NCBI GenBank assembly: GCA_003615045.1
Contig: ML014208.1
Span: forward strand, 1 to 64,000
Origin: Caulochytrium protostelioides
Lineage: Eukaryota; Chytridiomycota; Caulochytriomycetes; Caulochytriales; Caulochytriaceae
Direction: 5' to 3'
DNA length: 64,000 bases
Shown here: positions 1 to 9,129 of the stretch, piece by piece
Position numbering within the stretch: position 1 is the stretch's first letter
How the letters are laid out: each line of letters opens with the position of its first letter
The notes under the pieces: generated by a model
The model's database searches: none
What the model was told of the DNA's origin: nothing
The model's input: the letters and a program-made list of their open reading frames with translations, nothing else
Made by a program: the position numbers and the translations under genes

Positions 1-1
1 G

Positions 2-463
2 GGTTATGACTATGATTTGAGAAAAAAAGTCAATCTGGAGCCGTCACATGCGCCTGTAACCACATTGGTAAATCTAGCGTACGTATCGGCCGACCCCCAT
101 GATGATGGATATAAGTTAGCTCGCCCTCTACCCGACTTCAGGCCATATGGTGCAGCCGTCGACCGATTCAATAAATTTATTGAGTCTCAAAGACGTCGGA
201 TTCCTCTCGACAGGCTTCCCATAAGCCATGTGGAACCAAACGGATTTGACTCTGATCTCTTTCATGACTCCACACTGTTTGGCGGCAAGCGCGATGTGTC
301 TTTACAGGATCTTGCGACGATCCAAACGCACTCTCCAGCTGTGCCGGGCAGTGTCGCCCCGACATTGGAGGACATAGCGAATCACGCCCAGTCTGTTTCC
401 GTCCCTTCCGTGCCTAAAAATGTGGCAGGTTACCCCCCGCTCCACGGACCTTTTCACATTTAA
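2..463 (+). CDS. 3' end of an unrecognised protein gene, cut by the window edge
   Basis: The frame is open from the first bases of the window (reading G-Y-D-Y-D-L upstream of the first possible start) to a TAA at 461-463, so this is the C-terminal part of a longer protein that begins outside the window. The visible portion of about 150 residues has a moderately charged first half with an Arg-rich stretch (SQRRRIPLDRLP) and a Pro/Val/Ser-rich second half ending in YPPLHGPFHI. I do not recognise the family. Base composition is clearly less GC-rich than the next two genes. It could be the last exon of a conserved protein. No transmembrane segment or catalytic motif is visible. Confidence 0.55.
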   Translation, partial: GYDYDLRKKVNLEPSHAPVTTLVNLAYVSADPHDDGYKLARPLPDFRPYGAAVDRFNKFIESQRRRIPLDRLPISHVEPNGFDSDLFHDSTLFGGKRDVSLQDLATIQTHSPAVPGSVAPTLEDIANHAQSVSVPSVPKNVAGYPPLHGPFHI

Positions 464-477
464 TCTCTCTCTCTTTC

Positions 478-538
478 TCCTCATATCCTCATATCCTCGT
501 ATCCTCTTATCTTTATATATTCATATCTGCATATACTG
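478..538. repeat. AT-rich imperfect 9-bp tandem repeat
   Basis: Directly after the first gene the sequence repeats a degenerate TCATATCCT unit (cctcatatcctcatatcctc, then decaying variants) and ends in TATATA-rich DNA. It abuts the Fanzor-related remnant that starts near 573. Confidence 0.6.
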
Positions 539-572
539 TTGCACGTGTGTTCTATGAACATGCCGGCCCTCC

Positions 573-953
573 CTTGAGACGACCTAACACGAACACCATG
601 CCATTGGCCCCGACTACGGGCTTCTTCTCCGTGGCCGCGCCGTCGGCGGCATTGACCCCGGTCCATGCAGACCCCGGTCCTGAGAAAGGTGCAGAGCCGG
701 GCAACAGATGACGTGGTCATTGGTTTGCTGTGGTGCGACTCCACCAGTATCAGCAAGTCTGCGATCTCAATGTCGACTTGAATATCCGTCGCTGCCTGGC
801 CTCGCCGCTCAGGCTTGCGGCGCTTTGCCTCTTGTCGGGGCAGATTGCAGCTCGTGGCCTGCGGCTGGGGCTAGACCCAATGCGGACTGCCTCTAGGAGG
901 GACCGCCTGGGGTTCCAGGTGGCCTATGGTGTTCGTGTCAGATTGCCTCACCG
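573..953 (+). mobile_element. Degraded Fanzor-related remnant C with inverted ends
   Basis: From about 660 to 950 the plus strand aligns with the 3' ends of the two minus-strand Fanzor remnants in this window. It shares the segment before RuvC-III (TTGCTGTGGTGCGACTCCACC against TTGCTGTGTTGTGATTCCACC in copy B), a DLN-x-x-LNIRR version of the RuvC-III motif near 763-795, and the terminal tail near 870-945. The reading frame shifts between the LLWCDST part and the DLN part, so no intact protein is encoded. The ends are imperfect inverted repeats of about 29 bp: 573-603 against 921-950, with a 13-base perfect core (ACACGAACACCAT). This could be an internally deleted, MITE-like derivative or two end fragments joined head to head. 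The homology is clear by eye; the structural reading is inference. Confidence 0.6.
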
Positions 954-1265
954 CCTCACCGGACGGCCTGCATATCGGATGAAAAAATTCAGAGGTGGGT
1001 CCGTATGCGTAACCCATCAGCGGCAGCAACACCACCGACAATCGACAATATCGCATTTGGAGCCGGCTCACGGGCATCAGCAGTCGCACTGGCTAAAATG
1101 GCGGCCGCGGCAGCGACGTCTCTCCTGATAGCGCCGTCGTAGACCCGATCCCTGCGTCCCGCCGCCTCTGCGTTCCTGAGTTTAGGGCTCCGGTCCCTAA
1201 GCCCCTTAGTCCCTGCGTTTCCACCACGCTCACCCCGGCCGGACCGGTCGACGGAGCTTGCCGCC

Positions 1266-4200
1266 ATGTCGCGACGAGACAAGAGGCAGGACCTCATGTA
1301 TCCCCGCATATTCACAAATGGCACCATCCTTGCGTTCTTCAAAGACGGCTCCCACCAGTTAATCGCCGACCAAGATGCCCGCTTTGTCGCCTCGACGCCC
1401 GCGCCGACACCGGCACCGACACTGGTACCGGCACCGACCGATGCGCCTGCAGCGAGCCCCGCGGTCACCGAGGCATTGTCTGCCCCGTCATCGGCTATCC
1501 GGCCAGCCGCACCGCAACAAGTGAGCTCGGGCCTTCCCCAGCCATCATCGTCGTCACCTGTTACGCCGGCCGTCGCCGTAAACGTCACCCGCGCCGTGCT
1601 CGCTTCGGCGGCCGTTAGCGCGCCCGCCGCCACGGCGGCACCAGCGGCAACGCCGCCGTCGTCCCATGCCATCGGGGCCGTGACTACCCTCCTACCGGCG
1701 CCAGTCCTGCCGTCCACGACCACGACGAACACGACGCTGCCCAGCAGTCAGTCCTCGCCGTCGCCGGGACGCCATGCCGGTCGCCTGATCCTCGCCTCGG
1801 CGCCGTTGCAGCTGTCGTCGCCGTCATCGCCCCTCGCGAGTTCGGTCGCAGCATCGGTCGCCGCGGCGTCGCTGGGCCCCAGCACGATCACAGTCGCCTC
1901 GCAGCCGCTCACGGCGGCCGCTACCAACGCCACCACGCCGATAGCGACCACTGCGACGCCGTCCGTCGTGGACCTCGCGAATCGCTTGCGTGCGACCTTG
2001 TGCGCCGCGCCCATGCTCCCGTCTTCGGCAGCGCCCACAACATGCACTCAACCGACGGCGACGGCGGCGGCGATGGAACCACTGCTGCTACCACCGGCGC
2101 CGACGCCCATCACGGCCGGGCCGATGCCGCCCGCGTGGCCGCCCGCGCAGACCATGCCGAACATGCCAACCATACCGACCATGCAGGTCTCTCTCCCGCC
2201 CCCCGTCAGTGTCCCCATGGCGTTGCCTTTGTCCGTGCCGTTACCCGCGCCGTCACTGGCGATCACCGCGGCCGCGCAGGCGCAGGACCAGCGCGACCTC
2301 GATGCGCGGGTCCTCGCCATCGCGTCTCGGCTTCAGACGGGGCAACGCCAAGCGGTCGAGCGGATCCAAAAGGATGTGGAGACGCGTCTCGCATCGGTCG
2401 CGGCCGAGATGCAAAGTCAGCAGCGCCAGACGCTCGAGCGGATACAGCAGGCCCACACCGCATCCGTGGCCGAGGACCGCCGACAGGCTCAGAACGAGCT
2501 GGCCGCGCGGTATAGCGCGCAACAGCGCGCCGTCGCCGCCCAAATCAGCGAGATGGGCCAGACGATCGCCGCGCTCCAGACCGAGCTGGCAGCCGTGCGG
2601 CACGCCCAGTCGCAGCCGCCGCCGCCCGCCGCGCTGAGTGACGCCGCAGCCGCCAATGCGCTGGAGCGACAGTGGCAGCAGCTGATGAAGACCCACCCGT
2701 CCGGTGAGCCGCCGGCGTCCGGAGGCGCCGCGGCGCGCATGAGCGCGCTGGTTAACGACGTCGTCAGCAAGCGCGTCGATGCGTATCTCGCCGAGCATCT
2801 GCCGGGCTTCCTCGAGGCCGCGTTCCCGCGCGTGCTCCTGCCGCGCGTGGTCGCGGCACTGACGTCAGGCGGCCTGGACACCGCCGTCGCCGCGCGCATC
2901 GGCAACTCCTCCGCGATCCGCGAACCGCTCTCGGCCACGATCAAGTCAATCGTCACGCCCATGGTCGCCAGCGCCACAGCCAAGCTGACGCCGCCGCCCC
3001 CGCCTGGGGTCAAACCCCCGTCGCCGCGCGACGCGCATCCAGACCCCATGGCGCTGGAGAAATTGGTCGGCCGTATCATGTATGAACAGCTCACCGGGCC
3101 CGAACGGCAGGATTGCCTGAACAAAGTCCACAAGACATCGATGCTGAGCCAGTTTCGGCTGATCCAAGACCACCAGAACAAATGGGCTAGCCGCGTCAAG
3201 CATCTGGAAGACATGCTGACGAACGACCATGCCACGCTGACACAGCTGAAACCCCAGATTACCAAGGAGTTGGCGCAGCTGCGCGCGCAGTGTGCGGCCA
3301 ACGACGCGCGCCATGCAGGGCTGCACGAGATGCTGCAGCGGATTCACGCGAACGTCGAGACCATGGCTGCGGCTCGCCATACTGCTGTCGCCGCCACCAC
3401 CGCCGCGACCGCCACCGCCACCGCTTCGCGCACGCTATCGAACGGCGGCCGCTTATCGATTTCGTCCGGCGATGACAGTATCATTTCCCTCGTCTGCCCG
3501 TCCGATCTGGCGATGGCGCCTCGCGCCGCCGCCAGATCGTCGTCGTCATCCTCATCCTCGTCGCCGTCGTCCCATCCGACGGCAGGTCACAGTGGCCGCC
3601 AGCTGCCGCCGTCGCCCGCGCCGGCGCGTCGGAGCCCGGCCGTGCTGACGGTTCACGTGTCCGATGACGAGAGCGACAACGATGCGCCGCTCGCTCCGGC
3701 GCCACCCGGCGGAGCGCCGACGACGGCCACGACGCGCAGCGCGACGGCCGATGACGGCACCAGCGAACGCGATGAGCTGGTGAACGACGGCGATGACCAC
3801 GACGACTCAACGGCCGAGACCGCCTCCCAGGCTGACGCGAGTCTGTCCTCCATGACCAAGCAGGCGCGACGCAAAGCGAAGCGCGAGCGCAAACTGCTGC
3901 GTAAGCGGCAGCGCGCGCTCAGCAAGGAAGCCGTCCAGGGAGCTTCCAAGAAGCGGCGGCTGGAGCTGGCGGCCCCAGCCGAAGCGTCGATCCCGGCCGA
4001 GGCGGCCGCGTCAACGACGTCGTCCGCCCCGAAAGCCGCGCTGAAGCACCCGTTGCCGCCGGCACCCAAGCAGAGTGGCAAATGGGGTAAGGCGACATCG
4101 CCCAAAGCATCGGGCAGCTCGAAATCGGCAGCTAAGAGTCGTTCGGCGAACTCTGGGAATTCGAGCAAAGAAACTAAAGAGGCTAAGGAAGCTAAAGAGA

Positions 4201-4346
4201 CCAAAGAGGGCAAAAACTCCAAGGATTCAAAAAACACGTCTAGCGGCAAACGGGAGAAAGCAGAAGCCTCGCGATCGACCCGTATCCAACCACCGGCTTC
4301 GAATGCTTCTAGCGACACGCGGCGACCGGCATCGTGGTGGCGGTGA
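1266..4346 (+). CDS. Large low-complexity coiled-coil protein, function unknown
   Basis: This is an ORF of 1026 codons with a good start context (gccgccATG). Residues 11-41 form the only compact-looking segment at the N-terminus. It contains F-x-N-G-T followed by a D-G turn, faintly like a polo-box or TCP10-type beta strand pair (low confidence). Residues about 45-350 are Ala/Pro/Thr-rich and probably disordered. Residues about 355-445 are a Gln/Glu/Arg-rich coiled coil. Residues about 490-580 are helical, and a second coiled coil lies near 636-690. A poly-Ser run follows near 760, and the C-terminal 250 residues are Lys/Ser/Glu-rich with repeated KEAKE/KETKE motifs, suggesting a basic, possibly nuclear or scaffold tail. 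The order of low-complexity linker then helical C-terminus recalls Edc4-type scaffolds, but no WD40 region is present and I do not assign it. It converges on the next gene. Confidence 0.75.
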   Translation: MSRRDKRQDLMYPRIFTNGTILAFFKDGSHQLIADQDARFVASTPAPTPAPTLVPAPTDAPAASPAVTEALSAPSSAIRPAAPQQVSSGLPQPSSSSPVTPAVAVNVTRAVLASAAVSAPAATAAPAATPPSSHAIGAVTTLLPAPVLPSTTTTNTTLPSSQSSPSPGRHAGRLILASAPLQLSSPSSPLASSVAASVAAASLGPSTITVASQPLTAAATNATTPIATTATPSVVDLANRLRATLCAAPMLPSSAAPTTCTQPTATAAAMEPLLLPPAPTPITAGPMPPAWPPAQTMPNMPTIPTMQVSLPPPVSVPMALPLSVPLPAPSLAITAAAQAQDQRDLDARVLAIASRLQTGQRQAVERIQKDVETRLASVAAEMQSQQRQTLERIQQAHTASVAEDRRQAQNELAARYSAQQRAVAAQISEMGQTIAALQTELAAVRHAQSQPPPPAALSDAAAANALERQWQQLMKTHPSGEPPASGGAAARMSALVNDVVSKRVDAYLAEHLPGFLEAAFPRVLLPRVVAALTSGGLDTAVAARIGNSSAIREPLSATIKSIVTPMVASATAKLTPPPPPGVKPPSPRDAHPDPMALEKLVGRIMYEQLTGPERQDCLNKVHKTSMLSQFRLIQDHQNKWASRVKHLEDMLTNDHATLTQLKPQITKELAQLRAQCAANDARHAGLHEMLQRIHANVETMAAARHTAVAATTAATATATASRTLSNGGRLSISSGDDSIISLVCPSDLAMAPRAAARSSSSSSSSSPSSHPTAGHSGRQLPPSPAPARRSPAVLTVHVSDDESDNDAPLAPAPPGGAPTTATTRSATADDGTSERDELVNDGDDHDDSTAETASQADASLSSMTKQARRKAKRERKLLRKRQRALSKEAVQGASKKRRLELAAPAEASIPAEAAASTTSSAPKAALKHPLPPAPKQSGKWGKATSPKASGSSKSAAKSRSANSGNSSKETKEAKEAKETKEGKNSKDSKNTSSGKREKAEASRSTRIQPPASNASSDTRRPASWWR

Positions 4347-4429
4347 CCTTGCGAATGACACCCCCAGCGTTGACAATGATGATCGCAACCTTCTGCCCCT
4401 AGGATGCCTCTATCCTGTGGGGAATGACC

Positions 4430-4467
4430 CTATGTGGGATGTCTCTATGTGGGATGTCTCTATGTGG
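4430..4467. repeat. 15-bp tandem repeat, about 2.5 copies
   Basis: The unit CTATGTGGGATGTCT occurs twice exactly (4430-4444, 4445-4459) and then partially (4460-4467), in the spacer between two convergent genes. Confidence 0.85.
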
Positions 4468-4737
4468 TCCCACCGATTTCTGTCCGCCGCCTACGGTGTG
4501 CCCTTTGTCGCAGGCCGGCAGCACCCACTTCATGAACGCACCGGCGTGCCCTGCCGACGCCGATGCAGATGCGGGCGCCGATGCGGACGCGGGTTCGGCA
4601 GGCGTTGCGACCCCCGCGCGCTCGCAGCACTCCGACGGCGACGGCCCGGCCTTGTACATATAACATTTTTAGAGTATACCCCAGCCCCCTTTTTCACAAC
4701 GCGGCCCGGACGATTCACGCATCCGCGGAAGCAAACC

Positions 4738-4749
4738 AATAAAAATAAA
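4738..4749 (+). terminator. Overlapping candidate poly(A) signals
   Basis: AATAAA occurs at 4738-4743 and again at 4744-4749, about 390 bases after the stop of the plus-strand gene at 1266-4346. This is the only such plus-strand motif I noticed in the convergent spacer. The rest of 4347-4830 holds the 15-bp repeat and no gene. Confidence 0.45.
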
Positions 4750-4830
4750 GGGACATCATAGGGCGCCGAGGCACCGATCGACGGCAGTAAAAGCTGGCTG
4801 CAAGGCATCAGAGCGCGTGAATGAGAAAAC

Positions 4831-7752
4831 TTAAACGGCGACGGGTCGCAGAGCCATCGGCACGTCGTGGTCAGCGCCATGGCGTGGCGACGCGGCGGAC
4901 GGCGCGGCCGCCACAACCGACTGCACGGACGCGAGGAGATCGCGGAAGACGGCGTGCCAGGCCGGCGACACCATGGCGCCAACGCTCAGGCCGCCAGCAG
5001 AGGGGCCTGCCGATGCTCCGGACGATGCGGCCGCCGGCGCCGGCGCCGGCGAGGGCGCCGGCGAGGGCGTGGCGGTGGTGGAGGTCGACTCGGATGCCGA
5101 CTCAAACTGAGCAGGATCAGCCGAGGCGGCGGCCGTCGGCGGCGGCGGGATGGCGACGGCGGCGCGCGCGACGTCGACCACGGTGTGCTCAAAGGCGGCT
5201 GCGGCGTGGGCGAGCGTCCGGTCGGCGGGGCGCTGCGCACACAGCCGTCGGACGGCGTGCATGGCGTCGCGTGTCAGATAGTCAAACTCGACCGCCGGGA
5301 GTGCCGGGAAGCTCGATGCGAGGTGCTGGAGGGTGCCGACGCGGGCGAGGCACTCGCCTGCGAGTGCCGCCGTGGACAGCGCGGCCGCCGAGGCCGCCGC
5401 CCCGGGTGCCCCCGCGGCAGACCGGGTGGACGGGGCGGGGGGTGCCGACATCCGGGCTTCGGCACGCGGCTGGCGATTCCACCGGCCGTCGAACGCCGAC
5501 ACGAGCGTCGCGGGGGGCGGGCAGGCGACCTTCTCCTTCCGGCGGGCCACCGTGCTCGGTGCGTTCCAGGGCGCCAGCTTCTGGCTCGCAGCGACGACGT
5601 GGGAGATGCTCTGGCGACGCCGGCGAGCGGCGCTGAGGCCTTCCGCGAGGCCCGCGGCGGTCGGGTCGGCGAGCGCGTCGGCGGATTTGCTCATACCCGG
5701 GCCGACGAGGTGCGTCGGCGGCACGACACGCGTGGTGACGGGCGTGCACGGCGCCGCCGCGGCGAGGCCGCCGGCGCCGCCGCGGGCGCCCTTCTTGCGA
5801 GCGCGCAGCTGCGCCAGCGTCTGCATCGAGACGCCGCCGGGGCTCGTGCGGTCGACCCCAGCCAAGGGATCGGCCAACGGTGCGGCCGGACCGGCGGCGG
5901 GCGCGGCCATCGACGCGCGATCGGGGAACAGTGTCGGCATCGTCGGCGTCGACATGTTGCGGCGCTGAGTCTCGTTGAGCGCATCGAGCCGGGGCGGCTT
6001 GGGCCGCGACGGGCCCGCTGCACGGCCGTCCATGGTCCGCCGCACGTCCCTGATCACGTCGTCATCCGCGTCATGCAGGGCCGCAGCATCGGGAATCTCG
6101 CGGTCCGCCGCGCGGCCATCGTCAACGGCGGCACGCGAGGCCGACGACGACGACGACGACGACGACGCGGCCGAGGCGGACGACGACAATGATGAGGACC
6201 CCGCGGTCGCGGCGTTGGTGGCGTCGTCGGCCGTGGTGGCCGGCAGCTGCACGGGCTCAGCGAGCCGCAGCGTCGGCGCGGTCCACGAGGTATGCGCGTG
6301 GGCGTGCGCATGGGCGCGGGGATCCGGGTACGCATACACCGCGCCGTCGGCGGCAAGATAGGGCGAGAACGAGAGGATCGAGTGGCGGCGGTCGCGTCGC
6401 GCCCGCGCTTCCGGGAAGGGCGCGTTATGCGGCACCAAGGGGTCGATGGCGTCGTCCGCGACCTCCGCGCCCTCCGTCCCGGCTTCGTTGCTGGCGCCGA
6501 TCTCGTCGCTGGCGCCGCCTGCGGCGTCCGCGACTTCCGGGATCGACCCGATGGGCCGCGGCGGATGGATGCCGGCCGAGAGCGCCAGGGCCATCGTGTG
6601 CGGCACGGCCGAGACGACGGGCAGCGAGATGCGACGCCACTCGGACCGCGCCATGGCGGCCGGAAACATGGGTCGCGCCGGCGAGCGGAACGCCGCCGCG
6701 CCGGCGGCGGCGCCCTCGGGTGTGCCGGTGCGGTTCACGCCGGTAGCCGCACGGTCCGACGGCAGGAAGGCCATGTCGGCATGCGTACCGGGACCGTAGA
6801 GCCCGCCGGGACCGTAGAGCCCGCCGGGGCCGACGGCGCCGGCGGACAACGGGCGGTCCAAGCCACTGCTGGATGGCGGCATCGCCCCGCCGCTCGCGTG
6901 GAGGCTCGCGCGGCGCGCGTGATCCTGTGCGCGGGTATGGGCGGCGACGGCCGGGTCCGAGAGGTCCGCGTCGCGCCGCCACAAATTGACAAGGTCCGAG
7001 GCGGCGGATGAGGTGGACATCGAGGCGATAGACGAAGCCGAGACGGACTGCCGGTGGCTGGACGCATAGGACCAGCGCGTGGAGCCGCCGACGCCGACGC
7101 CGATACTCGAGCCGTGGTTGGATGTGGCAGCCGCAGCGGCGGCCGCGGCCGCGGCAGCAGCAGCAGCGGCGGCGGCAGCCGCCGCGGCGGCGGCGACGGC
7201 GGCCGGGTAGGGATGCATGGCGGCCGGCGGCGGCGATCCAAACGCATCGTCGGCCATGTCGTCGGCTGGGGCCGACGCGTCCGCGCCCGGGACGGCGATC
7301 ATGGCTCCGGCCTCGACAGCGGCGTCCGAGGCCGAGCCGGCGACGGAGTCCGTGCTGGTGGCAGCGTCGGCCGAGAGGCTTCCGGCGGCCGAGGGCACGC
7401 GGCCCAGATCGTCGTGAGGCCCCGAGGGGATGGGCGACGGCACGGCCGAGGGGATGGCGCCTAGGCCGGCGGCGCCCAGGCCGGCGGCGCCCAAGCCGAC
7501 GGCGACGGGGGTCTCGTCAAAGAGCAGACGGCTGACGCGGCGGCTTGCGGGATGGAACATGCTCATGGGTGGCGGGACATAGCTGTCTCGATCGTTGGGG
7601 CTCGCGGTGGCCGATGAGACCGTGCGGCTGCGCGCCATGGACGAAGCGGAGGAGGCCATGTCGCGGTAGCAGGCGCGTCCGCATGAGGCGGGCGAGAACG
7701 GGGAGAGGTTGGATGGTGAGGTGAGCAGCATGGCGGCAGTGGGATCGGCCAT
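4831..7752 (-). CDS. Ala/Ser/Pro-rich orphan protein with poly-Ala tract
   Basis: This is a single open frame of 973 codons starting at an ATG (7750-7752). The protein is dominated by low complexity: Gly/Ala repeats (GLGAAGLGAAGLG) near residue 88-100, a poly-Ala tract of roughly 28 residues near 183-211, repeats of GPGGLYGP near 318-330, and a Ser run near 521-540. Short segments between them carry better-mixed sequence: a helix near 235-270 (NLWRRDADLSDPAVAAHTRA), ALNETQRRNMSTPTMPTLFP near 590-610, and a helical region near 815-870 (EFDYLTRDAMHAVRRL). No catalytic domain, signal peptide or membrane segment is visible. I do not recognise it. It could be a regulator or cell-cortex adaptor of a lineage-specific kind. 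The gene is convergent with the preceding one. Confidence 0.7.
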   Translation of the reverse strand: MADPTAAMLLTSPSNLSPFSPASCGRACYRDMASSASSMARSRTVSSATASPNDRDSYVPPPMSMFHPASRRVSRLLFDETPVAVGLGAAGLGAAGLGAIPSAVPSPIPSGPHDDLGRVPSAAGSLSADAATSTDSVAGSASDAAVEAGAMIAVPGADASAPADDMADDAFGSPPPAAMHPYPAAVAAAAAAAAAAAAAAAAAAAAAAATSNHGSSIGVGVGGSTRWSYASSHRQSVSASSIASMSTSSAASDLVNLWRRDADLSDPAVAAHTRAQDHARRASLHASGGAMPPSSSGLDRPLSAGAVGPGGLYGPGGLYGPGTHADMAFLPSDRAATGVNRTGTPEGAAAGAAAFRSPARPMFPAAMARSEWRRISLPVVSAVPHTMALALSAGIHPPRPIGSIPEVADAAGGASDEIGASNEAGTEGAEVADDAIDPLVPHNAPFPEARARRDRRHSILSFSPYLAADGAVYAYPDPRAHAHAHAHTSWTAPTLRLAEPVQLPATTADDATNAATAGSSSLSSSASAASSSSSSSSASRAAVDDGRAADREIPDAAALHDADDDVIRDVRRTMDGRAAGPSRPKPPRLDALNETQRRNMSTPTMPTLFPDRASMAAPAAGPAAPLADPLAGVDRTSPGGVSMQTLAQLRARKKGARGGAGGLAAAAPCTPVTTRVVPPTHLVGPGMSKSADALADPTAAGLAEGLSAARRRRQSISHVVAASQKLAPWNAPSTVARRKEKVACPPPATLVSAFDGRWNRQPRAEARMSAPPAPSTRSAAGAPGAAASAAALSTAALAGECLARVGTLQHLASSFPALPAVEFDYLTRDAMHAVRRLCAQRPADRTLAHAAAAFEHTVVDVARAAVAIPPPPTAAASADPAQFESASESTSTTATPSPAPSPAPAPAAASSGASAGPSAGGLSVGAMVSPAWHAVFRDLLASVQSVVAAAPSAASPRHGADHDVPMALRPVAV

Positions 7753-9091
7753 CCTCTGGCCGTCGCTGGGTGCGGCAGACGATTCGGATCTCAGGAGGAG
7801 ACGATATCCGAGGATCGCGCAGGATGCGAGGCTGCGCGGTGCTGCCGAGCGCGTGAGGTCTTTAAAAGCCAGGGAAGGGGAATGGAACTCAGCGGTGCCG
7901 GAACGGTATGCAATGCAATGAGGTAAAAGGGACCGCGAACGGCACCAACGAGAGATCCACGACCACGGCAGGCGTGGAGATGCTCGTCAATATCGGGGAG
8001 GCGGGCCTGCAGTAGAACAATAAACGAGTGCGACGATACGGAGGGACAGAGAAGGAGGGTCCGCCGAGAGATCGTGCTCACGCAGGCGAACGGCGGAGAG
8101 GGGTCAAAGACGGATACGCGTCGCGTGCCGTGTTAGCAACGCCGCGACGAGGTTGCTTTGGCTAATGGATGGCTGTTTCGGCTAGCAATGTGCTGCGTCC
8201 CCAGATCGCTGATGGAAAAAGCGACGCCGTCCGGATGAAAGCGGAGATCAACGCTGGCGGATCTCTTCGATAGGAAAGGTGAGAAGAGGCGGGCGCGAGC
8301 GCAACACGACTGTTGTTTTTTTCTTCTTGTCGAAGTTTAGAGGGGTTTCTGGGCGCTGCTTCTGCGCGACGTGACGCCGTGTCAGGGCGACAGCAGCACG
8401 CAGCGAGAAAGACGGCAATAGGTCTACGACAACAGGAACAGCGTCCGAAGTCCGGCGAGGTCTTCTAGATGATGGCAACGTAATGAGACGCCGCCGAAGC
8501 GAGTCGGATGGCCGTGTCGCGACGTGGATGGTGTCGCTGCCTCGGTCGTACCCGAGCAGGCGAAGGATGGAGACCAGCGTCGATCGCCGTCCACTCATGA
8601 AGGTTGAACTGGATGGAAGAATCGATCAGATGGATGGCAGACTGATCCATGCAACGGGCGATGAGGATGAGAGAATAGATAAAAACGATGAGGCAGGGAA
8701 AAGAAGGATGCGACGGTTTCCGCTTCAACGCCAGGAGGTGCCAGACAGGGGAATGAATCCCCATGGAGCAAAGAACGACCAGATCGAGGGCGTCGCCTGT
8801 CGAAGCCGCCACGCATCCTGTTTCCACGCATCGCCAAGGGCGATGGACATCCGGCTCCAGGATCCGTCAGGAGTCCGAGTCCACGCTCGCTCATGCCGCG
8901 GGAACCGGCGAACGGCCTCATCCCTGCATCCGTTCCAGACTTTATTCGCGCCGTTGCGCGAGCCCGACCGGTGGCCGCGAGGAGGTGACAGCCGCTGGCA
9001 GGACTCGACGCATGAAACACTTGATCTGCGCGGCCACCGCGTCCCCTCCGGAACGGCCGACGGTCGATCCCGGGCGCTCCGTCTCGGTACG

Positions 9092-9129
<38 letters not shown>
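9092..9129. repeat. (CCG)n microsatellite
   Basis: An uninterrupted run of about 12 CCG triplets lies in non-coding spacer. Confidence 0.9.
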
